This document shows positions 6,165 through 11,645 of a DNA stretch of 11,645 bases, piece after piece. The stretch is from an uncultured Bacilli bacterium. Lineage in GTDB: Bacteria > Bacillota_I > Bacilli_A > RF39 > UBA660. A program made the position numbers and the translations under genes. Below the pieces are notes generated by a model. It saw nothing but the letters and a program-made list of their open reading frames with translations, was not told the DNA's origin and ran no database searches. Positions within the stretch are counted from its first letter, which is position 1, and the number at the start of each line of letters is the position of its first letter. The DNA is taken from NCBI GenBank assembly GCA_944331945.1, contig CALVJC010000081.1:1-11645 (forward strand), given 5' to 3'.

Positions 6165-6297
6165 TCGCAATTATTATGTACAAAAAATATTTAAACATTC
6201 CTTTCAAAAGAAAAAGAAAAATTAGAAAAGGGTTCGTTCTTAAATCATATATATTTTGGGATTTTTTGATAAAATTCTTTTCTAAGAACAGAATACG

Positions 6298-6306
6298 TGC
6301 TATAAT
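6298..6306 (+). promoter_or_regulatory. Extended -10 promoter of the helical protein gene
   Basis: TGCTATAAT (6298-6306) is a perfect extended -10; no good -35 is seen at the usual distance. The start would be near 6313, about 20 nt before the ATG. One arm (6283-6289) of a 7-bp inverted repeat with 6236-6242 lies in the spacer region. Confidence 0.65.
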
Positions 6307-6333
6307 AAGTAACAATTAAAAGAGGTGGAGGAA

Positions 6334-7251
6334 ATGGAGCTAACCAGGGATGAACGTTGGCACAAAGAATCGTTATTAAAGTTAGCAAGAGGTACTTTTC
6401 TCTTGTATCAAGAAATTATTGATTCTTTTCAAAATAATACAAACGATTCTTTACTAGAGGCCATAAATCAATTAAATAAGCTTTGTATGATCGAAAAATA
6501 TTACTATCATTTCATTTTAAAAAAGACAGAACAACAACACTTACTACAACACTTTAAAAAAATAAAAAAGAATCTAAGCACGAAAGATGATATAGAAGCA
6601 GTCATTACCAAAGAACAAAATACCTTACAAATTCGCCGGATCATAAACAAGCTAGAACAACTACAAGAAAGAAAAGAAATGAAAATACCTCTACAATCTG
6701 CCTTGGAGCAAGAAACAGAAATCGCTTTTCTAACTTTCTTAGAAGAAGATTCAAAACGCCAAGATTTAAAGAAAGAAATTCGTACCACCTTACAAAAGAA
6801 TCGCTTTTACTATATTTATCTATCAAATTTTGAAGATAATTATATGAATAATTTATTTCAAGGAAACTTAAAAGGACAAATTCCTGACTGCGTTGGACAA
6901 TTAAAACATTTATACCCGGTTTTTGAAAAAGACCTTTCAGAGCGACAAAAAGAATATGGCCAAAAAATGGCAAACCAACAAATCGATTGTCTTTTATCTC
7001 ATTCTGATTTATCTTTTGATCAAGAACGCCAAGCAGAAATGCTCCAACATCAAGAATTATTAAGAGCAAGTTTTCTTTTCCTAGAAACCGAAGACTTAGA
7101 AGAAAAGCTCATGGACTTTAACACTCTTAAATTAAGAAGAGATTTCACTTCAAAAACGCATGCTTGTACTCTTGTGGAAGAAGCTTTTGATAAAAGTGCA
7201 AATGATCAAAAAAAGATCTTTCATCAAGACAATCCGCAGTTGACAAAATAA
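6334..7251 (+). CDS. Unrecognised 305-aa helical protein
   Basis: I do not recognise a family. The protein is soluble, almost entirely helical in appearance and very rich in Gln, Lys, Glu and Leu, with no signal peptide or membrane segment. Heptad-like stretches around residues 80-125 (SALEQETE preceded by IINKLEQLQERKEM) suggest a coiled coil. Aromatic clusters (YYYHFIL near 54-60; NRFYYIYLSNFEDNYMNNLF in the middle) may form a core between helices. A single CVGQLKHLYP segment and a final basic/polar tail follow. I use the ATG at 6334: AGGTGG lies 6 nt upstream, and the in-frame GTG at 6325 is part of that ribosome site. It has an extended -10 promoter and its own terminator, so it is monocistronic and divergent from the HTH gene. 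Coding is supported by length, ribosome site and flanking signals. Confidence 0.75.
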   Translation: MELTRDERWHKESLLKLARGTFLLYQEIIDSFQNNTNDSLLEAINQLNKLCMIEKYYYHFILKKTEQQHLLQHFKKIKKNLSTKDDIEAVITKEQNTLQIRRIINKLEQLQERKEMKIPLQSALEQETEIAFLTFLEEDSKRQDLKKEIRTTLQKNRFYYIYLSNFEDNYMNNLFQGNLKGQIPDCVGQLKHLYPVFEKDLSERQKEYGQKMANQQIDCLLSHSDLSFDQERQAEMLQHQELLRASFLFLETEDLEEKLMDFNTLKLRRDFTSKTHACTLVEEAFDKSANDQKKIFHQDNPQLTK

Positions 7252-7277
7252 AGACTCTAAGAAGGGTCTTTTCTTTT
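7249..7277 (+). terminator. Intrinsic terminator of the helical protein gene
   Basis: AAAGACTC (7250-7257) pairs with GGGTCTTT (7264-7271), 8 bp with one G-U pair and a 6-nt loop, followed by a T-rich run. The last bases of the stop codon are in the stem. Confidence 0.8.
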
Positions 7278-7302
7278 CAAAAAATAAGAATTATGATACG
7301 AT
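7274..7302 (+). promoter_or_regulatory. Promoter of the gpsA operon
   Basis: TTTTCA (7274-7279), 17-nt spacer, TGA-TACGAT (-10 at 7297-7302, with the extended TGn). The -35 sits in the T-run of the preceding terminator. GGAAG lies 8 nt before the gpsA ATG. Confidence 0.6.
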
Positions 7303-7328
7303 AGAAAACAGAAAAGGAAGCGATAATC

Positions 7329-8306
7329 ATGAAAATAACAATTCTAGGAACTGGAGCTTTTGGTCTTTCCTTAGGAAGTTTATGGGAACAATATGCCGAA
7401 GAAGTAAATATTACTTTCTATACTCCCTTTATAGAAGAATTTGAAGAAATTACCCAAAAACATACAAGGGAAAAAGTCTTACCCAATATCATCTTAAAGG
7501 ATGATTTAAAAATAACGATGAATTTAGAAGAAGCCTTATCTCAAGCAAATCTTGTTGTAGTAGCAGTCCCTTGTGGAGCCGTAAGAAATGTTTTAGAGCA
7601 AGTAAAAAAGGTCGTAAAAGGACCCCATCATTATTTATTTGTTTCGAAAGGATTAGAAAAAGGCACTAACAATTTAATGTCTGATCTTTTCACTTTCTCA
7701 AATTTAGAAGGAACCTTCAGCTTTTTAGCAGGACCTACTTTTGCCAAAGAACTGATTCAAAACATTCCAACAGGTATGACCTTAGCTTCTAAGGACAAAG
7801 AAACGATTCGAATCGTAAATCAGCTTTTTAAAAACACCGAAATAAAAATAGAAACAAGGGAAGATCTTTTAGGGGTACAATATGCCAGTGTCATTAAAAA
7901 TATCTTAGCCATTTTTATGGGAGCGTTAGGAACGAAATACCCAGTGGACTCTACCAAAGCTTACTTTATGACTGAAATATTTCATCAAATGAAAAGCTTA
8001 ATCTTATCCTTAGGAGGTCAAAAAGAAACGATAGATACCTATGCTGGTATTGGTGATCTTTTATTAACCTGCAATAGTTTGAATAGCCGTAATTATCGTT
8101 ATGGACGACTTTTAGAAGAAAATAGGGAAGAAGCCGAAGCGTTTCTCCATCATAATACGGTAGAAGGACGTTATGCTCTTTCTGCTATGCTTTCTCTTTG
8201 TCAAGAAAAAAAGATCAAAGTACCTCTTTTAACATTAATGCAATCTTATATTGATCAACAAATAGACTTGAAAGAAGTCTTTCAAAAATTGAAAGAAGAA
8301 GGTTAG
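7329..8306 (+). CDS. gpsA: NAD(P)-dependent glycerol-3-phosphate dehydrogenase, divergent
   Basis: GpsA reduces dihydroxyacetone phosphate to sn-glycerol 3-phosphate, the backbone of phospholipids. The 325 residues show the Rossmann start MKITILGTGAFG (GxGxxG at 7-12), VVVAVP (76-81), SKGLEKG (106-112), AGPTFAKEL (134-142), the catalytic lysine region ASVIKNILAI (K190), GIGDLLLTC (240-248, D243) and NSRNYRYG (252-259). The family identity is clear. It is divergent: the segment usually written N-T/A-K/R-xxx-TRGL-xEM reads DSTKAYFMTEIFHQM, replacing the conserved Arg by Glu, and the usual TFxGxAGLGD is TYAGIGD, three residues shorter. Length is a little below E. coli GpsA (339 aa). The gene is followed after 3 nt by the VanZ-RDD gene. 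In B. subtilis gpsA follows der; here they are separated and on opposite strands. Activity is likely but not certain. Confidence 0.87.
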   Translation: MKITILGTGAFGLSLGSLWEQYAEEVNITFYTPFIEEFEEITQKHTREKVLPNIILKDDLKITMNLEEALSQANLVVVAVPCGAVRNVLEQVKKVVKGPHHYLFVSKGLEKGTNNLMSDLFTFSNLEGTFSFLAGPTFAKELIQNIPTGMTLASKDKETIRIVNQLFKNTEIKIETREDLLGVQYASVIKNILAIFMGALGTKYPVDSTKAYFMTEIFHQMKSLILSLGGQKETIDTYAGIGDLLLTCNSLNSRNYRYGRLLEENREEAEAFLHHNTVEGRYALSAMLSLCQEKKIKVPLLTLMQSYIDQQIDLKEVFQKLKEEG

Positions 8307-8309
8307 AAG

Positions 8310-9443
8310 ATGGAAGCGTATTTAGAACCCATTAAAGTAGCTCTTCTAGTTTTCCCCTTTATTGCTCTTTTGATAACCTTACCATATCTTATCTATCAAT
8401 ATCATAAATTTGGTTCCGTTCCCATCTTACGAAGTGCCATTGTCTATACTTTTGTCCTTTACTTGCTAGCGGCTTTTTTCCTTGTTATTTTACCACTACC
8501 AACAAGAGAAGAAGTAGCTCTCATGCCTACCAAACAGCCCCAACTCATTCCGTTTCAATTCATTACGGATATTGCCAATCACACCAAAATTGTTTGGAAT
8601 GATCCGAGCAGTTATTTAACTTTAATTCAAAATCCTACTGTCTATACGGTATTATTCAACATTGTTCTAACCATTCCTTTCGGTATTTATCTGCGTTACT
8701 ATTTCGAAAAGAAATGGTCCAAAGTATTATTGGCCTCTTTTCTATTAAGCCTTTTCTTCGAAATAACCCAACTAACTGGATTATTTGGCATCTATCCGAA
8801 AGCGTATCGTCTTTTTGATGTGGATGACTTACTGATGAACACCTTAGGAGGAATGATTGGTTATGGAATTACACCTTTATTCACCAAATTTTTACCGAGT
8901 CGTAAAAAGATTGACGAAAAATCTTATCAAAAAGGACAAGAAGTATCTTTCTATCGTCGCATAGTCGCTTTCCTTATAGATCTATTTTTCTTCTTTCTCT
9001 TTTTCTTAATAGGAACTGCCTTTTTTAAAGATGTTAAACACTATGAAACGATGTCTCTTATTCTTTTCTTTCTATATTATATTCTTATTCCCATCCTTAC
9101 GAACGGCTATACCATTGGTAAGTTTATTGTGAAAATAAAATTAGTTTATAAAGGACAAAAAGGACGAGTCTTCTTTCTTTTCTTAAGACAATGTCTTTTA
9201 TATCTTGGAATTTTAATGATTCCTAACTATCTTACAAGATTACGCGCAATAGAAACAAACTCTGTTTTTATGGGAAGATTAATAAATCTGGTAATATTTG
9301 TACTTCTTCTATGTGAATTGATCTTCTTTTTTCAAATTCTCTCTAGCTTATTTGGAAAAAGGAAACAATTTTCTTACGAGAAATTAACAAAAACGCAAAA
9401 TGAAAGTACAATTGCTGTAAATATAGAGTTGCAAGAAAAATAA
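8310..9443 (+). CDS. VanZ-RDD fusion membrane protein
   Basis: A 377-aa membrane protein made of two known domains. N-terminal VanZ-like domain, about 10-190: spans near 8-29, 42-62, 111-130, 138-157 and 176-194, with the family pattern QLIPFQFI (78-85), LLSLFFEITQL (145-155, Glu151) and RLFDVDDLLMNTLGG (167-181). C-terminal RDD domain, about 213-350: SFYRRIVAFLIDLFFFF (213-229), where Arg216/217 and Asp224 are the family residues, then LTNGYTIGKFIVKIKLV (263-279) and VFFLFLRQCLLYLG (287-300). VanZ-type proteins affect resistance to glycopeptides or lipopeptides in some hosts; RDD proteins are linked to ion transport in some species, but neither role can be assigned from sequence alone. The ATG is 3 nt past the gpsA stop, with AGAAGG inside gpsA, so translation is probably coupled. 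No terminator follows. Confidence 0.85.
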   Translation: MEAYLEPIKVALLVFPFIALLITLPYLIYQYHKFGSVPILRSAIVYTFVLYLLAAFFLVILPLPTREEVALMPTKQPQLIPFQFITDIANHTKIVWNDPSSYLTLIQNPTVYTVLFNIVLTIPFGIYLRYYFEKKWSKVLLASFLLSLFFEITQLTGLFGIYPKAYRLFDVDDLLMNTLGGMIGYGITPLFTKFLPSRKKIDEKSYQKGQEVSFYRRIVAFLIDLFFFFLFFLIGTAFFKDVKHYETMSLILFFLYYILIPILTNGYTIGKFIVKIKLVYKGQKGRVFFLFLRQCLLYLGILMIPNYLTRLRAIETNSVFMGRLINLVIFVLLLCELIFFFQILSSLFGKRKQFSYEKLTKTQNESTIAVNIELQEK

Positions 9444-9456
9444 TTTATGCTAAAAT
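9429..9456 (+). promoter_or_regulatory. Internal promoter for the DUF308 gene
   Basis: TTGCAA (9429-9434), 16-nt spacer, TAAAAT (9451-9456) preceded by TGC. The -35 lies in the last codons of the VanZ-RDD gene. It could express the downstream pair independently of gpsA. Confidence 0.6.
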
Positions 9457-9477
9457 AAAGATGTAGTGGAGGGAAAT

Positions 9478-10134
9478 ATGAAGATTGAAATTAAAAAAAT
9501 ACTTTGGCCATCGATAATTAGTTCTTTAATCATTTTAATTTTAGGGCTATTATTATTCTTTAAATCAGAAGCAACCTTAATGACCATATCCTATATTATT
9601 GGAGCTGCTCTTTTTGCTGTAGGAATTATCGCGATCATCCGCTTTTTTTCGACGAAGAACAATAAAGATTCTTTTACGCAATTAAATATTGTCTATGGTA
9701 TCATTAGCATTTTGGCAGGAGCTTTCTTTGTAATAGAGCCAAAAATGATTGGCAGTATTATCCCAGTAGTACTAGGCATTGGTATCATTATAAGCAGTGC
9801 CATTAAAGTCCAACAAGCTCTTGTTTTAAGAAATATGCAAAACAAATATTGGGTTAGTACCTTAGTCATTTCACTCTTAAGTTTAGTGTGTGGCGTTGTC
9901 TTACTCTTTAATCCTTTTAGTGGAGCTGTTGTTATTAGCAAAATTATTGGTATATTTTTAATTCTTTATGCTGTATTAGACTTAGTCAATACCTTTTTAC
10001 TTAAGAAAAGCAATGGATTTCGCATTGAAATAGAAAAAACCACAGAAGATTATCATAAAGGAGAAGATCCCAAAGCGAAAGATGCAAAAATAATAAAAGA
10101 AGTAAAACATAAAGAAGAGAAGGAAGAAGAATGA
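9478..10134 (+). CDS. DUF308/HdeD-like membrane protein with charged tail
   Basis: A 218-aa protein with six predicted membrane spans in three hairpins: about 10-28, 36-56, 69-86, 91-110, 126-145 and 150-174. The repeated pattern of a span, a short G-x-x-x-x-x-F-x-P-type turn and a second span (GLLLFFKSEATLMTISYIIG, GAFFVIEPKMIGSIIPVVLG and GVVLLFNPFSGAVVISKIIG) is the DUF308 repeat found in HdeD, which in E. coli is an acid-stress membrane protein. A C-terminal cytoplasmic tail of about 40 residues is highly charged (KHKEEKEEE at the end). I start at the ATG at 9478 with GGAGG 5 nt upstream; the GTG at 9466 lies just before that site. Its TGA stop overlaps the ATG of the next small gene (ATGA). 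TGA as stop also shows that the standard code is used. Confidence 0.85.
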   Translation: MKIEIKKILWPSIISSLIILILGLLLFFKSEATLMTISYIIGAALFAVGIIAIIRFFSTKNNKDSFTQLNIVYGIISILAGAFFVIEPKMIGSIIPVVLGIGIIISSAIKVQQALVLRNMQNKYWVSTLVISLLSLVCGVVLLFNPFSGAVVISKIIGIFLILYAVLDLVNTFLLKKSNGFRIEIEKTTEDYHKGEDPKAKDAKIIKEVKHKEEKEEE

Positions 10135-10289
10135 TTTTATTTGATTTAGGCGAGGCATTAAACGATTTAAATGAAAAAGTGTTAGCTTTTTTAGACAAAA
10201 ATTCAAACAATCCTGTTTTCTGGTGTGTGGTCATTATCATAATTGTAGGTCTTGCCGGCTGTGTGATACATTATTTGAATAGAAAATAG
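10131..10289 (+). CDS. 52-aa single-span membrane microprotein
   Basis: The frame encodes an N-terminal amphipathic part (MILFDLGEALNDLNEKVLAF, residues 1-20), a polar turn LDKNSNNP, one hydrophobic span of about 16 residues (VFWCVVIIIIVGLAGCVI) and a basic end HYLNRK. The charge pattern predicts the C-terminus in the cytoplasm. Its ATG overlaps the TGA of the DUF308 gene by four bases (ATGA), with a GGAAGAAG purine stretch upstream, which is typical of translational coupling. The gene ends exactly at the operon terminator. I do not recognise the sequence. Co-translation with the six-span protein suggests a small partner or regulator of it. The short length means chance cannot be fully excluded, but overlap, membrane span and terminator position all agree. 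Confidence 0.7.
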   Translation: MILFDLGEALNDLNEKVLAFLDKNSNNPVFWCVVIIIIVGLAGCVIHYLNRK

Positions 10290-10308
10290 AGCGGTTGCTC
10301 TTTTTTTT
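10284..10308 (+). terminator. Terminator of the gpsA operon
   Basis: AGAGC (10288-10292) pairs with GCTCT (10297-10301) around GGTT, followed by eight T (10301-10308). Flanking A/T bases extend the stem with one mismatch. The stop codon of the microprotein overlaps the stem. Confidence 0.75.
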
Positions 10309-10323
10309 ATTTTCCTTTATAAT
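10295..10323 (+). promoter_or_regulatory. Promoter of the DUF402 gene, nested in a terminator
   Basis: TATAAT (10318-10323) is perfect; 17 nt upstream is TTGCTC (10295-10300), which matches only the TTG of the consensus and forms the loop and 3' arm of the upstream terminator. Confidence 0.55.
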
Positions 10324-10345
10324 TTTGGTAAGAAGGGAAAAAGCA

Positions 10346-10885
10346 ATGGAAAGATTACAGATAGGAAAAAAATATCAAATTCATAGTTATAAGCACAATG
10401 GAAAAATTTACAAAGCTTGGGATGAAGCTGTTCTTTTGGCTTATAAAAAAGAAGAGGGCCTTTATATTTTTGGTAACGATCATACCAAAGTAACAGAAGC
10501 CGATGGTAGAAGTTGGCACACCAAAGAACCGGCCATTTTATTCTTTTTTACCAATAAATGGTATAACATTATTGGTCAATGCAAAAGCAAAGGACTTTAT
10601 TACTACTGTAATTTAGCAAGCCCCATCATCATTGAAGAAGGTACAATTAAATATATAGATTATGATCTTGATGTAAAAGTATTTCCGACCGGCAGCTTTA
10701 AAATAGTGGATCGCGGTGAGTATTATTATCACAAGAAAAAAATGCATTATCCAGTAGAAATAGACCATATTATAAAAGAAGAATTGAGTAATTTAATTGA
10801 AGAAATACGAAAAAAAGAGAACTATTTTTCTCCTAATACTATCAAGAAATATCACCAACTTTATGAGAAATGGAGGAAAGAGTAA
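10346..10885 (+). CDS. Nucleoside tri-/diphosphatase, DUF402 family (YgaC/Ntdp)
   Basis: The 179-aa cytoplasmic protein belongs to the DUF402 family, whose Firmicutes members such as B. subtilis YgaC (176 aa) hydrolyse nucleoside tri- and diphosphates in a metal-dependent way. Matching landmarks: QIHSYKHNGKIYKAWDEA (11-28), GNDHTKVTEADGRSWHTKEPAI (43-64), KWYNIIGQ (71-78), YYYCNLASP (85-93), YIDYDLDVKVFP (103-114) and a helical tail ending YEKWRKE. The acidic residues D105, D107, D109, D122 and E125, with N89, are in the positions expected for metal and phosphate binding in this fold. I start at the ATG at 10346, with a GAAGGGA-type site 5-8 nt upstream; the longer frame from 10295 would translate terminator and promoter and adds a stretch unlike the family. 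The gene is probably monocistronic and lies just before the rRNA operon. Confidence 0.92.
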   Translation: MERLQIGKKYQIHSYKHNGKIYKAWDEAVLLAYKKEEGLYIFGNDHTKVTEADGRSWHTKEPAILFFFTNKWYNIIGQCKSKGLYYYCNLASPIIIEEGTIKYIDYDLDVKVFPTGSFKIVDRGEYYYHKKKMHYPVEIDHIIKEELSNLIEEIRKKENYFSPNTIKKYHQLYEKWRKE

Positions 10886-10901
10886 TCTTTTTTTTCTTTT
10901 T
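10875..10901 (+). terminator. Weak terminator candidate of the DUF402 gene
   Basis: AAAGA (10877-10881) pairs with TCTTT (10886-10890); the stop codon TAA is in the loop and a long T-rich run follows. The stem is short and AT-rich, so efficiency is doubtful. Confidence 0.35.
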
Positions 10902-10936
10902 GCATAAAATAAAATGAAAAAAATTGCAAAAAACGA

Positions 10937-10965
10937 TTGACAGAAAAGTTAGTGTCTGTTATATT
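10937..10965 (+). promoter_or_regulatory. rrn promoter P1
   Basis: TTGACA (10937-10942), exactly 17 nt, TATATT (10960-10965). An A-rich block at 10914-10934 resembles an UP element. The region just downstream, TATATTAGAAAACG...CAGC, is nearly the same as at P3. Confidence 0.85.
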
Positions 10966-11043
10966 AGAAAACGTCGCAGCAAAAAACGACAAAAATTTCC
11001 CATAAAGGTGTGCCAAAAAGTGTATATCAAAAAAATTTAAAAA

Positions 11044-11065
11044 TTGTCAAAAAAGTTGTTGACAA
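11044..11065. repeat. Inverted repeat mirroring the P2 -35
   Basis: TTGTCAA (11044-11050) and TTGACAA (11059-11065) are perfect inverted repeats separated by 8 nt. The right arm is the -35 of P2. A similar mirrored pair, TGTCAAC (11135-11141) and GTTGACA (11169-11175), occurs at P3 with a wider gap. Confidence 0.6.
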
Positions 11066-11087
11066 AGGTTAAATTAGTTGATATAGT
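11059..11087 (+). promoter_or_regulatory. rrn promoter P2
   Basis: TTGACA (11059-11064), exactly 17 nt, TATAGT (11082-11087). An A-tract region precedes it (11028-11055). Confidence 0.85.
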
Positions 11088-11093
11088 GGAAGC

Positions 11094-11114
11094 ACACCGA
11101 GAAAAAAGCGGTGT
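11094..11114 (+). other. Leader hairpin downstream of P2
   Basis: ACACCG (11094-11099) pairs with CGGTGT (11109-11114) around a 9-nt loop, right where the P2 transcript should begin. No T run follows, so it is not an obvious terminator; it may protect or process the leader RNA. Confidence 0.5.
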
Positions 11115-11169
11115 AAATTTATGCCAAATAAAAGTGTCAACAAAACAACAAAAAAAGTTAAAAAAAGTG

Positions 11170-11198
11170 TTGACATAAAGAAAAAGATTTGGTATATT
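11170..11198 (+). promoter_or_regulatory. rrn promoter P3
   Basis: TTGACA (11170-11175), exactly 17 nt, TATATT (11193-11198). A-tracts precede it (11141-11167). It is the promoter nearest to the 16S gene, with a leader of about 90 nt. Confidence 0.85.
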
Positions 11199-11207
11199 AG
11201 AAACGCA

Positions 11208-11224
11208 GCTTGGAAATAACAAGC
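11208..11224 (+). other. Leader hairpin upstream of boxA
   Basis: GCTTG (11208-11212) pairs with CAAGC (11220-11224), 7-nt loop. It lies at the start of the P3 transcript immediately before boxA, the place of boxB-like hairpins in other rRNA leaders. Confidence 0.5.
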
Positions 11225-11227
11225 AAA

Positions 11228-11242
11228 TGTTCTTTGAAAACT
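11228..11242 (+). promoter_or_regulatory. rRNA antitermination boxA
   Basis: TGTTCTTTGAAAACT matches the conserved rRNA leader boxA of Firmicutes, bound by NusB/NusE to let RNA polymerase pass terminators in the untranslated rRNA genes. Confidence 0.8.
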
Positions 11243-11294
11243 AAGCAAAACGTCAATTTTGAGTAGTCAGGAAAAACGAAAATAAACTTTAATT

Positions 11295-11645
<351 letters not shown>

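Noticed and set aside
6100..6315. 71-aa minus-strand frame with a hydrophobic stretch in the divergent promoter region
   Set aside because: It starts with TTG without a ribosome site, the internal ATG has GGA directly against it, and the frame runs through the promoters and dyad of its neighbours.
6641..7069. 142-aa minus-strand frame inside the helical protein gene
   Set aside because: It is antisense to a better supported gene with ribosome site, promoter and terminator, and has none of its own.
9997..10240. Two minus-strand frames of 69 and 79 aa opposite the DUF308 tail and the microprotein
   Set aside because: They have no ribosome site and overlap each other and two coupled plus-strand genes.
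10295..10345. Longer N-terminus of the DUF402 protein
   Set aside because: It would translate the terminator T-run and the -10 box; the family starts at the ATG at 10346.
10897..10932. TTTTTGCA...TGCAAAAA inverted repeat as a terminator or operator before P1
   Set aside because: The loop is 20 nt long, no T-run follows, and the repeat is mostly A/T; it is better seen as UP-element A-tract DNA.
11037..11222. 61-aa minus-strand frame in the rRNA promoter region
   Set aside because: It covers three rrn promoters and A-tracts; its Phe/Asn-rich sequence is what A-tracts give on the other strand.

Overview
The window comes from a low-GC, spore-forming member of the Bacilli/Firmicutes lineage. It carries spoIVA and a spoVIF-like gene, Bacillus-like rRNA leader signals and a Firmicutes-type 16S start. 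Many intergenic gaps are very short, and terminators repeatedly overlap stop codons and the next promoter, as in compact, possibly host-associated genomes. Trp is encoded by TGG where I checked it, and one gene ends in TGA, so the standard bacterial code is used rather than the Mycoplasma code. The partial 16S should place the organism more exactly by database search; from memory I would only say Bacilli, near the Erysipelotrichales or uncultured Mollicutes-like spore formers.

Layout. Bases 1-800 (+): the 3' end of engB with a strong terminator, then an unrecognised 160-aa gene. Bases 825-1484 (-): a Fic-domain gene with an unusual active site. Bases 1580-4912 (-): the conserved block der, a small SHOCT-like gene, spoVIF, spoIVA. 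der and the small gene overlap by one base and share a terminator; spoVIF and spoIVA appear to have their own sporulation-type promoters. Bases 5005-5835 (+): a polytopic YjdF/DUF2238-like membrane protein, convergent with a small Cro/CI-type regulator (5838-6083, -); both end in one bidirectional terminator. Bases 6334-7251 (+): an unrecognised helical protein. Bases 7329-10289 (+): a likely operon of a divergent gpsA, a VanZ-RDD fusion, a DUF308/HdeD-like membrane protein and a 52-aa single-span membrane peptide. Bases 10346-10885 (+): a DUF402 nucleoside tri-/diphosphatase like B. subtilis YgaC. Bases 10886-11294: a gene-free rRNA control region with three tandem sigma-A promoters, A-tracts, leader hairpins and boxA. 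Base 11295 to the end: the first ~350 nt of 16S rRNA.

How it fits together. Two ribosome-associated GTPases (EngB, Der) and the rrn operon concern ribosome production. SpoIVA and SpoVIF concern the spore coat. GpsA and the membrane proteins concern phospholipid precursors and the envelope. In B. subtilis der, gpsA and spoIVA are neighbours; here der and spoIVA stay together but gpsA lies on the other strand beyond ~2.4 kb of other genes. I found no CRISPR array, insertion sequence, tRNA or clear novel defence system. The most unusual signals are the Fic active-site substitution, the divergent GpsA, promoters nested in terminators, and the mirrored -35 elements in the rrn promoter array.
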